DNA of 64,000 nucleotides, from the NCBI GenBank assembly GCA_963678085.1, contig OY782680.1, positions 248,001 through 312,000 on the forward strand. Direction: 5' to 3'. The stretch comes from Aliishimia sp963678085 (GTDB lineage Bacteria > Pseudomonadota > Alphaproteobacteria > Rhodobacterales > Rhodobacteraceae). Every line of letters begins with the position of its first letter. Positions within the stretch are counted from its first letter, which is position 1. This document shows positions 42,191 to 49,635 of the stretch, piece after piece. The notes beneath the pieces were generated by a model. The model saw only the letters and a list, made by a program, of their open reading frames with translations, did not search any database and was not told the origin of the DNA. A program made the translations under genes and the position numbers.

Positions 42191-42877
42191 TCAGTCCAGC
42201 CATGAGTGGTAATCGCTGACCAGCAAGTGTTTGGGCGCCGCATCCTCTTCGATCTCGGCAAAGCGTCCAATCGGTTCACGGAAGATGTTGTCGGTCTCAT
42301 CATCATTCACTGTACTGACCTCGCCGATTAGCACATCGCCGCCTTCGCCCCAGAAAGCATGCCAGTCGCCGGGCCTCAGAGTGACGCTTTCGCCCGGTGC
42401 CAATTTCAGCTTTTGCCCAGGCGCATAATCCACGCGAATGCCATCACACCAGACGCTGCCGCCGCGATCGTTCGCAAAGTTGCCTGCGTCGTCCGATCCG
42501 AACAATTCCACCACGAGCGTTGCGCCGCCGCGGTTGATAATGTCCTCGGCTTTGATCACATGGGTATGCATCGGGCTAAGCTGGTCTTGCCTGGAGATCA
42601 GCAGCTTTTCGGCGTAGCACATGCCACCACCGGCCTGCAGATCACTCAGTAAGCCGTTGCGCAGCGTGAATAGGAACAATCCCATTTCTTCGAACCGTTC
42701 CGCGCCGTAATCGGTGATGTCCCAGCCGCATCGGGCGTCAATCACATGGCGCGCTGCATCCTTGCGGGCGTTGAACTGCTCGGGGCTCCAATAGGCAAAG
42801 GGTGGCAGGGTGAACCCATGGCTGCGGATCATGTCGTCGGCTGCGGCCATGATTTCGTTGATGCGTGACCTCTTCAT
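42191..42877 (-). CDS. D-lyxose/D-mannose isomerase family protein (cupin fold)
   Basis: A 228-residue D-lyxose isomerase family enzyme. The metal motif is SPMHTHVIKAEDIINRGG (two histidines, then glutamate), with a further His in RPGDWHAFWGEGGD. Characterised relatives interconvert D-lyxose/D-xylulose and D-mannose/D-fructose. It is the last gene of the sugar operon and overlaps the glycosidase stop (ATGA), which suggests it handles the sugar that the glycosidase releases: mannose to fructose is the most economical reading. Which aldose is used cannot be told from sequence. Confidence 0.87.
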   Translation of the reverse strand: MKRSRINEIMAAADDMIRSHGFTLPPFAYWSPEQFNARKDAARHVIDARCGWDITDYGAERFEEMGLFLFTLRNGLLSDLQAGGGMCYAEKLLISRQDQLSPMHTHVIKAEDIINRGGATLVVELFGSDDAGNFANDRGGSVWCDGIRVDYAPGQKLKLAPGESVTLRPGDWHAFWGEGGDVLIGEVSTVNDDETDNIFREPIGRFAEIEEDAAPKHLLVSDYHSWLD

Positions 42878-44151
42878 GCCGTCACCTCATAAGTGCTGAA
42901 AATCTCAATGACCATGGCGGCGGTCCAGGTGAAATGTGCCCCGCCGCAGGCTTCTGCCGTGATCGGGTTATGATACTCGGCAAAGCCGCTTTTTTCGATC
43001 AGGCGCACAGAATCGGTGCGGATGCGATCAGCCATGGCCGCTTGTCCGGCCTGCTCAAGACCGTCTGCGATCATGTAATTTACGATCAGCCACACCGGCC
43101 CCCGCCAATAGCGTGTTCCCTCAAATTCTGGCGTGTTCGGGTCATGGCTGGGCACGAGGTAATTGCAGGCTTTTGCCAAAGTCTCGAGCCGATTTGTCAG
43201 GGCAATTGCCCGCGCTTTGGGGATCGGAGCAAAGGCAGCCAGGATACCGCCGATGGAGGCGCTGTTGATCGGCTTACCCTCAGCGCGATCAAAGCACTGA
43301 TACTGCCCAAGCGTTTCGTTCCAAAGGCTTTCCATGGCGGCAATGCCCTTTTGGGCCATGGCGCGGGATTGCGCCGCGATTTCAGTCATCCCGAGCCGCC
43401 CGGCCAAGTTTGCCACATCCGCACAGGACCGGATCAGAATGGCGTTGAAGCCCGGATCGACCACCTGAAAAGGCGAGGCATCGTGCAATTGCGTGTTGTC
43501 CCAGTCGAGGTTGCGGAACTTCTGCACCAGCCAGATATAGCGCTTGTATTGCTCATCCGTCGGTCTGTGTGCCGGATTGGCATGGGTGGTGTCGCGGCGG
43601 GTGAAACGTCCCACGCCTTCGGTCGGCACGCGCTCAAACGCATCATCCCAATCGATTGAATTGTCGCGCCCAGATTCCCAAGGATGCAGGATCGCTGCCA
43701 ATCCCGCCCCTTGAGGGTCGCGGCATCGGTAGAACCACTGGTGCCACGCGTGGATCTTCGGCAGCAACGCGCGTGCCTGCTCTGCCGCAAGAGCTTTGTC
43801 GGTGGCGCGGTCGTGAATGCGGCGCACGGCAAATCCAGCGACGGGGGGCTGGGTGATCCCAGACGTGGGGACCGGGCGGTTTATGCCCCAGACATCTGGC
43901 CCAGGAAAATACCCGTCATCAAGTTGGTGGAAAATAATATGCGGCACCATGCCGTCATCCCATTGATGGGCCATCAGCGTCTCGATTTCGGTCCAAGCGC
44001 GCGGCTCATCAAAATGCGCAAAGCCAATTGCGCTCAACGCAGAATCCCAATTCCATTGGAACGGATAGAGCCCGCGCGTCGGAATGGTATAGGTGCCGCG
44101 ATCATTGTCTCTGAGAACTTGACGGGCCTGTTCGATCAAATCGTCTTTCAT
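42874..44151 (-). CDS. GH63/MGH1-like glycoside hydrolase
   Basis: A 425-residue (alpha/alpha)6-barrel glycosidase. ATG 44151 with GAGGA 8 bp upstream is chosen; a TTG 18 bp upstream would overlap the ATPase gene. GLYPFQWNWDSALSAIGFAH near residue 28, DVWGINRPVPTSGITQPPV and RYWRGPVWLIVNYMIADG in the C-terminal third resemble bacterial mannosylglycerate/glucosylglycerate hydrolases. No signal peptide, so it acts in the cytoplasm after uptake. Its pairing with a mannose-type isomerase favours a mannoside, by inference. Confidence 0.82.
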   Translation of the reverse strand: MKDDLIEQARQVLRDNDRGTYTIPTRGLYPFQWNWDSALSAIGFAHFDEPRAWTEIETLMAHQWDDGMVPHIIFHQLDDGYFPGPDVWGINRPVPTSGITQPPVAGFAVRRIHDRATDKALAAEQARALLPKIHAWHQWFYRCRDPQGAGLAAILHPWESGRDNSIDWDDAFERVPTEGVGRFTRRDTTHANPAHRPTDEQYKRYIWLVQKFRNLDWDNTQLHDASPFQVVDPGFNAILIRSCADVANLAGRLGMTEIAAQSRAMAQKGIAAMESLWNETLGQYQCFDRAEGKPINSASIGGILAAFAPIPKARAIALTNRLETLAKACNYLVPSHDPNTPEFEGTRYWRGPVWLIVNYMIADGLEQAGQAAMADRIRTDSVRLIEKSGFAEYHNPITAEACGGAHFTWTAAMVIEIFSTYEVTA

Positions 44152-44161
44152 GTCGTTGTCC

Positions 44162-45202
44162 TCAGGCAAGCGCGAGCGTGGTTTCGAGGTCGAACCAGCG
44201 GACCCGATCTGGTTGTGGTGCCAGTGTTAACAGATCACCCGGTTTCACAGATGTGTCGCTATCGAGCACAGCGCGGAACAGCGCGCCCTCAATATCGCAG
44301 GTGACCAGAAGATGCGCGCCCAGCGGTTCGATGACCTTGGCGGTCGCCGTCAGGCCTGTCTCTGCGGGGCTCATGTCTTCGGGGCGGATGGCGAATTTCA
44401 CCGGCTTGTCCATGCGCGGCCCGTCGAAAGTCTGGCCTGCAACCTTCCATTGTCCGTCGCCTGCAGCAGTTGCGGGCAGGAAGTTCATCGGGGGATTGCC
44501 AATGAAGCCCGCCACGAACTCTGCCGCCGGATTGCGATAGACCTCAATCGGAGAGGCCGCTTGTACAATCTTGCCCTTGTGCATCACGCTGATACGGTCC
44601 GCCATAGACATGGCTTCGACTTGATCATGCGTCACATAGACGGCGGTGGTCTTGCTCTCGGCCAGAACCCCTTTGAGTTCGGCCCGCATTTCCATCCGCA
44701 AAAGCGCATCGAGGTTCGAGAGTGGTTCATCCATCAAAATCACATCCGGCTCCATCGCAAGCGCACGGGCCACGGCAACACGCTGACGCTGACCGCCAGA
44801 CAATTCCCCGGAATAGCGTTTCAGAAGCATCTCAATATGCATCAACTCGGCCACCCTCTCGACACGGCGCGTGACCTCAGCATTGGGCAGTTTCTGCATG
44901 CGAAGACCAAAGCCTATGTTTTCGAACACGGTCAGATGCGGGAACACGGCGTAGTTCTGGAACACCATGGCGATGCCCCGGTCCTTGGGGGGCAGGTGAT
45001 CTACACGGCGCCCTCCGATCCAAACCTCGCCGGTCGTGGCGGTTTCCAGCCCGCAGATAATGCGCAGCAAGGTGGTCTTGCCACAGCCCGATGCGCCGAG
45101 CAGCACCATGAACTCCTGATCTGCAATCGTCAGGTTAATATCCTGCAGGGCCTGGTATTCACCAAATGTCTTGGCAACATTCTTGATCTGAATTTCAGCC
45201 AT
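44162..45202 (-). CDS. Sugar ABC transporter ATPase (UgpC/MalK family)
   Basis: A 346-residue CUT1-type ATPase. Walker A is LLGASGCGKTTLLRIICGLE (about 34-53), the signature is LSGGQRQRVAVARALAMEPD and Walker B is VILMDEPLSNLDALLR. After about residue 235 comes a TOBE regulatory domain (FVAGFIGNPPMNFLPA onwards). It follows two permease genes and precedes the glycosidase, so it powers import of the same glycoside. CUT1 systems usually carry di- or oligosaccharides and glycosides. Confidence 0.93.
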   Translation of the reverse strand: MAEIQIKNVAKTFGEYQALQDINLTIADQEFMVLLGASGCGKTTLLRIICGLETATTGEVWIGGRRVDHLPPKDRGIAMVFQNYAVFPHLTVFENIGFGLRMQKLPNAEVTRRVERVAELMHIEMLLKRYSGELSGGQRQRVAVARALAMEPDVILMDEPLSNLDALLRMEMRAELKGVLAESKTTAVYVTHDQVEAMSMADRISVMHKGKIVQAASPIEVYRNPAAEFVAGFIGNPPMNFLPATAAGDGQWKVAGQTFDGPRMDKPVKFAIRPEDMSPAETGLTATAKVIEPLGAHLLVTCDIEGALFRAVLDSDTSVKPGDLLTLAPQPDRVRWFDLETTLALA

Positions 45203-45232
45203 TTTCTGGTTCCTTATTTCTGTCGCTCCGCC

Positions 45233-46072
45233 CTAGCGGTTGGCGATGCCCCACATGGCAAACAAGTATTTGCGCACCGCAAAGATGAAGATCAGCGCAG
45301 GCACCACCAGGATGAAACCCCCGGCGAATTTCAGATGCAAAGGGGATGTATCAAGGTTTTGCAAAAGAAACGCTGTGAGCGTTCGGTTCTCGATGGTTAA
45401 AACGGCTGCGGCGAAAACCTCGTTCCATGAGATTACAAAGGCAAAGATCGCGCTGGCCGTGATGCCGGGCAGGATCAGCGGTAAAACCACCTTGGTAAAG
45501 GCCGTCAGACGGGTGCAGCCCAAGGTCCAGGCGGCCTCCTCCAATTCCATTGGAATGCCCGAGAACAGCGAAAAGGTGATCAATACCGCAAATGGAATAG
45601 CCAGGGTGGTGTGCACCAGCGCAAGGCCGAACACGGTGTCGTCAAGCCCGGTTTGGATGAACATCACCGCCAGAGGTAGCGCCAATAGGGGCAACGGAAA
45701 GGCGCGGGTCAGTAGGATCAGCAACCGAAACAGCTCCTTGCCCCGAAAGTCGAACCGCGACAGTGCATAACCCGCAGGAGCGCCGATAAGGATGGACATG
45801 ATCATCGTCATCCCCGCCACCAAAACCGAATTCTTAAGGGCGCTCAGCATACCCGCAAACCCTGCAAAGAACTGCAAAGACCCCAGGTCAAACTCAGGCA
45901 GGAACGGTTTGGGAAAGCTGTTTACTGTCTCAGGCGAGCTCAGCGTATTGATCAGCAGGAAATAGATCGGCACCAGCACCCATGCGCATAACAAAACAAC
46001 GGCGGAGACATAGACAAAGCGTCCGGCGCGGCGCGTATCGGGGCCCGCGATTTCGTTCATAACGGCGCTCAT
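45233..46072 (-). CDS. Sugar ABC transporter permease (MalG/UgpE type)
   Basis: A 279-residue membrane protein with six predicted helices, beginning after a short cytoplasmic arm (AGRFVYVSAVVLLCAWVLVPIYFLLINTLS in outline). The EAA loop is ELEEAAWTLGCTRLTAFTKVVLPLILPG, which contacts the ATPase. It is the second permease of the CUT1 importer, downstream of the MalF-type permease by 22 bp and upstream of the ATPase by 30 bp. Confidence 0.92.
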   Translation of the reverse strand: MSAVMNEIAGPDTRRAGRFVYVSAVVLLCAWVLVPIYFLLINTLSSPETVNSFPKPFLPEFDLGSLQFFAGFAGMLSALKNSVLVAGMTMIMSILIGAPAGYALSRFDFRGKELFRLLILLTRAFPLPLLALPLAVMFIQTGLDDTVFGLALVHTTLAIPFAVLITFSLFSGIPMELEEAAWTLGCTRLTAFTKVVLPLILPGITASAIFAFVISWNEVFAAAVLTIENRTLTAFLLQNLDTSPLHLKFAGGFILVVPALIFIFAVRKYLFAMWGIANR

Positions 46073-46094
46073 ATCGTGGCTCCGGCTGCGTAAA

Positions 46095-46940
46095 TCATAT
46101 CGTGGCTCCTTTTGGAACGCGCAGAGCGCGCAGGATGATCAGGGTAAAGGCAATCGAGATCGCCAAGATGATCAGTGCCATCGCCGCCGCCGCCCCGCTG
46201 TTCAAAAGGTCGAACTGATAGGCATAGGTTTCCCCCATCAAGACCGGGAAGAGCGTGCCGCCAAGAGCCGCCACCACGGCAAAGATTTCAAAGGCGAGGA
46301 TCACGCGCAGCACCAATGCGGTCTGCAAGCTGGGTCGCAGCAAGGGCAGGGTGATGCGTAGGAACTGTTTCCATCTGGACGCCCCAAAAACTTCGGCGGC
46401 CTCGTAATATTCCTTGGGGATGAGGCCAATGCCAGCCACAAGGATCACCAGCATAATCGCTGTTGCCCGCCAAATCTCGGCCAGCATGATCGCTACGAAC
46501 ACAAGTCCAGGGTTTTGGAAGGTGAGCAGGTTCACCGGTTTGTCGATCAAGCCCATGCCGCTCATCATTGAGTTCAGGAAACCCGATTGTTCAAAAATAG
46601 CCAGCCAAATAATACCGGCCGCGAGATCCGAGATACCCAGCGGAATGGTCCAAACATACAGAACCATGTCCCGACCTTTTTGCATCCGGTTGATCATGGT
46701 CGCCATCAAGAGCGCCAGCGCCAATTGGATCGGCACCACCGCCGCTGCCAATAGCAATGTGTTGCGCAGGGTGATCGGAAATTTCCAGTAGCTTGTGACG
46801 TCTCGAAAATTGTCCAAGGTGAATCCGCCGCCCGTGGTAAAAGCTTGCTTGGCCACCAGCACAAACGGGTAGAGAAAGAACAGGCACAGGAACAATGTCA
46901 CAGGCAAAATCAGGACATAGGGCAGGAACCGAGCGTTCAT
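46095..46940 (-). CDS. Sugar ABC transporter permease (MalF/UgpA type)
   Basis: A 281-residue permease with about six membrane segments (MNARFLPYVLILPVTLFLCLFFLYPFVLVAKQAF at the start, in outline) and the EAA loop YYEAAEVFGASRWKQFLRITLPLLRP. The frame is open 53 codons further, but ATG 46940 is preceded by AAAGGAG at an ideal distance and gives a normal permease N-terminus. It lies 110 bp after the binding-protein gene, with a small stem-loop in between. Confidence 0.92.
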   Translation of the reverse strand: MNARFLPYVLILPVTLFLCLFFLYPFVLVAKQAFTTGGGFTLDNFRDVTSYWKFPITLRNTLLLAAAVVPIQLALALLMATMINRMQKGRDMVLYVWTIPLGISDLAAGIIWLAIFEQSGFLNSMMSGMGLIDKPVNLLTFQNPGLVFVAIMLAEIWRATAIMLVILVAGIGLIPKEYYEAAEVFGASRWKQFLRITLPLLRPSLQTALVLRVILAFEIFAVVAALGGTLFPVLMGETYAYQFDLLNSGAAAAMALIILAISIAFTLIILRALRVPKGATI

Positions 46941-47000
46941 CGGACCGCTCCTTTCTGGGCGCAAAGGCGCGCGCCTGGCATCAGTTATAAGTAGAAGGAA

Positions 47001-47029
47001 AGCCCGAACCCCATCACAGGATCCGGGCT
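47001..47029 (-). other. Weak stem-loop between binding protein and permease genes
   Basis: AGCCCG (minus strand, 47029-47024) pairs with CGGGCT (47006-47001), and three further pairs form across two mismatches in the inner part; TTTCCTT follows on the transcribed strand. Similar hairpins after binding-protein genes lower read-through or shield the upstream mRNA. Low certainty because the stem is short. Confidence 0.4.
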
Positions 47030-47050
47030 CTGGGAGGAACCCTGCCGGTG

Positions 47051-48319
47051 TTACTCGACCGGGCAGGCCCCTTCGGAGGGGGCATCGGGTGCCCAGCATG
47101 GCGCGCCGGTTTCGTTCATAATTTCAGCCAGAGTCGCCTTTTGGTCATCAAGAACGGTGCGGATGTCCTGACCAGCCAGAACGATACGCTCAAAGCTATC
47201 AACGAAGACGCGGTTAAAGTCGCCGCCTTTGTCGCCCAGACCCGCAGGCAATAGGCCCGGATTGGCATCTGCCGATGCGCTCATCTTGGCAACGGCGTCA
47301 CCTGCGGCCTTAACCGAGGGTGGCAGATCACCCGACAGCTCTACATCGACAACCGGGAAAAAGTTGGTGGCACGCAGCGTCGCAAGCTGGGTTTCCGGCT
47401 TTAGCATGTATTCGATTAGGGCCTTGGCCCCGTCCATGTCAGGTGCTGTCTTTGGGATGGCAACACCGGCCAGAACCGGCATAAACCCACGCCCGGTTGG
47501 GCCTGCGGGTGCTGGGAAAGCCACGAAATCATCAGGGCGCTCATTGAACGCATTGGCCAGACGTGACGTATGGTCAAACACGATCCATGCATCCCCCGAC
47601 AAAAGCTGCTCCTGCATGAACGAGAAATTGGTAGAGGCCGGGTTGGTATGCGCCCAAAGCTCGCGCATTTTTTCCCATGCGGTCACCGCCTCATCGGATG
47701 CAAAGGTGCGCACCACGCCGTTGGTGTAGGACGGATAGAGATACCCTTGGAAGAAGCGGTGCTTGAGACCTTTTGGACCAGCCGGGAACCCGAACTTGGG
47801 CTCGCCCGCCGCTTCATGTGCGTTGGCCGCCCATGCAATAAGCTCATCATAGGTCAGCGCGTTGATATCTGCGCCCTCCGGCAGGTATTGCAGCGCTTCT
47901 TTGTTGGCTGCCATGATATAACTGGCCTGCATCCAAGGGATATACTGCATGCTATCAGTGCCTAGTTTCGCCAGTTCGTTGAACGTGCCCGAGGCCGACA
48001 CCACGCCCAATTTAGAGAGATCGACCAGATCTTCTGGGTCCATCGCCGAAAAATCACCATGCAACGCGCCTAGAACACCAATAGTGCCGGAACCCGCTTG
48101 CAATTCCGCCTTTAGACGTGTCAGCCACGGGCCCCCATCATTGGGCTGGTAGTCAACCGCCCCATCAAAACCGCCGAGAACCTGCTCGCGCATCGCCTGA
48201 GCTTCTTCAACCGGTTTGGCCTGGGTTGACCAAAACAGAGTTTCGGCCTGCGCGGCAAATGCGGTGCAGGCGATGGCAACGCCGGATGCGGCGCTAAGCA
48301 TTTTCGAGAATAAGGTCAT
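47051..48319 (-). CDS. Sugar ABC transporter extracellular substrate-binding protein
   Basis: A 422-residue solute-binding protein with a signal peptide (MTLFSKMLSAASGVAIACTA, then FAAQA cleaved before ETLFW). The fold is that of cluster-D sugar binders (MalE/UgpB-like), with YIPWMQASYIMAANKEALQYLP about residue 121 and the C-terminal LIEYMLKPETQLATLRATNFFPV. ATG 48319 follows GGGAGGA; the upstream open frame of about 100 codons crosses the regulatory region and is not coding. First gene of the sugar operon, facing away from the LacI gene. Confidence 0.92.
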   Translation of the reverse strand: MTLFSKMLSAASGVAIACTAFAAQAETLFWSTQAKPVEEAQAMREQVLGGFDGAVDYQPNDGGPWLTRLKAELQAGSGTIGVLGALHGDFSAMDPEDLVDLSKLGVVSASGTFNELAKLGTDSMQYIPWMQASYIMAANKEALQYLPEGADINALTYDELIAWAANAHEAAGEPKFGFPAGPKGLKHRFFQGYLYPSYTNGVVRTFASDEAVTAWEKMRELWAHTNPASTNFSFMQEQLLSGDAWIVFDHTSRLANAFNERPDDFVAFPAPAGPTGRGFMPVLAGVAIPKTAPDMDGAKALIEYMLKPETQLATLRATNFFPVVDVELSGDLPPSVKAAGDAVAKMSASADANPGLLPAGLGDKGGDFNRVFVDSFERIVLAGQDIRTVLDDQKATLAEIMNETGAPCWAPDAPSEGACPVE

Positions 48320-48459
48320 TTGTCCTCCCAAAGTGAACATGCGGTGCCATTTTTTGATGTGGCCCCCGCTCTTCTGCGCCCGGCGCAAAACCAGACTATT
48401 CGGGTCGGATACGTTGCAGTGATTGCGGTTTTTCGAATCTCCCCCTTGGTTGTAAGGAT

Positions 48460-48475
48460 GATATATCGTTATATC
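48460..48475. promoter_or_regulatory. Candidate LacI-family operator, transport-operon side
   Basis: GATATATCGTTATATC matches its own reverse complement at 14 of 16 positions and is centred on CG, as in most LacI/GalR operators. It is 141 bp upstream of the binding-protein ATG. It shares CGTTATATC with the second site at 48571-48582. Confidence 0.6.
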
Positions 48476-48570
48476 TTCTGTCAACGAAAATTCTATGTCA
48501 TTCAGCGCCAGCTGGATCCATGTGTAGAAAACCTGTTGATTACCCGTGATTTTTCGATCATTTTTCGGTT

Positions 48571-48582
48571 TAACGTTATATC
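48571..48582. promoter_or_regulatory. Candidate LacI-family operator next to the regulator start
   Basis: TAACGTTATATC contains the perfect palindrome TAACGTTA centred on CG and repeats CGTTATATC of the first site. It lies directly before the regulator's start codon, so binding would block its own expression. The two centres are 107 bp apart, about ten helical turns. Confidence 0.55.
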
Positions 48583-48587
48583 GAAGA

Positions 48588-49607
48588 ATGGGGCAAATGC
48601 CTGAAAAACCTACCCTGAGCACGGTGGCACAGCGCGCTGGCGTATCGATTCCGACCGTCAGTCAGGTCATGCGTGGAACTGGGCGGATCTCCAACGAGAC
48701 CCGCGAAAAAGTGCTCAAGGCGGCCCGCGACCTTCACTATGTGCCTAACTCACGCGCCGCGGCCATGCGGTCGGGAGAAAACAAGGAAGTTGGGTTCGTG
48801 ATTAACCATCTTGGGAACCCGTTCAATGCCGAAGTGATTGGCGGTGTCGTCGAATTGCTTGAAGCTGAAGGCTATCTCGTCTCAATCGTCGATACCCGTG
48901 ACGATCCGATCCGGCAGAGCCGACAACTGGAAGCATTTATCCGCCATGGGCGCGGCGGATTGCTTTGGGTGCCCGCAATCGGCACACCGAGCGAAACCTT
49001 TGACCTACTATCTGCGCACCGTATCCCCGTTGTGACCTTCCTGCGCCATGCGCGGCGTGATATCGACCATGTCGGCATTCGCAATACGGAGGCAACATCA
49101 AGGGCCACACAGTATCTTGTGGATTTGGGGCATCGGCAGATCGCTTATCTTGGCGGGTCCGATCAAGCAATCGTCAGCAATCAGCGTATCACAGGATACG
49201 AACTTGTGATGGAAAGAAATGGGCTGGAACCCCCAGTAGTGTGGAATTGCGATGACAATAAGCTCGCGGGCCTAGAGGCAATGACCGATCTACGGGCAAA
49301 ACATCCTGGGATAACAGCTGTCGTGTGCAACGGGGATATGGTGGCATTGGGGGCCTGCTCAGCGCTCATCCGCGCGGGCCTGCGCCCTGGCGTTGATGTG
49401 TCAGTGTTCGGCTTTGACGATACTCAAGATGCGGCTGTCGCGACCCCGGCGCTGACAACAATGGCGGTATCACCCCACAAGCTCGGCAGGAAACTGGCAC
49501 GCGCTCTTCTGGATAGGATTGAAGACCCGGAGATGCCCCCAGTTGTTTCAGAAGTATCAGCCAAACCCGTCATTCGGGCAACCACCGGAACACCTGCAAA
49601 ATCTTGA
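48588..49607 (+). CDS. LacI family transcriptional regulator
   Basis: A protein of about 339 residues. The N-terminal helix-turn-helix is TLSTVAQRAGVSIPTVSQVM, followed by ISNETREKVLKAARDLHYVPN with the hinge helix SRAAAMRSG. The rest is a periplasmic-binding-protein-like sensor domain (VGFVINHLGNPFNAEVIGGV; GVDVSVFGFDDTQDAAVATP). Starts at 48588 or 48597 are both possible; an upstream GTG at 48546 would cover the operator. It is divergent from the sugar operon and should repress it until the imported sugar binds. Confidence 0.9.
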   Translation: MGQMPEKPTLSTVAQRAGVSIPTVSQVMRGTGRISNETREKVLKAARDLHYVPNSRAAAMRSGENKEVGFVINHLGNPFNAEVIGGVVELLEAEGYLVSIVDTRDDPIRQSRQLEAFIRHGRGGLLWVPAIGTPSETFDLLSAHRIPVVTFLRHARRDIDHVGIRNTEATSRATQYLVDLGHRQIAYLGGSDQAIVSNQRITGYELVMERNGLEPPVVWNCDDNKLAGLEAMTDLRAKHPGITAVVCNGDMVALGACSALIRAGLRPGVDVSVFGFDDTQDAAVATPALTTMAVSPHKLGRKLARALLDRIEDPEMPPVVSEVSAKPVIRATTGTPAKS

Positions 49608-49635
49608 CCTTCCTCCAAACCCAAGGGTCGGTCGA

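Noticed and set aside
47051..48622. Extended N-terminus of the sugar-binding protein back to 48622
   Set aside because: The extension covers the operators and lacks a signal sequence; ATG 48319 has GGGAGGA and a proper signal peptide.
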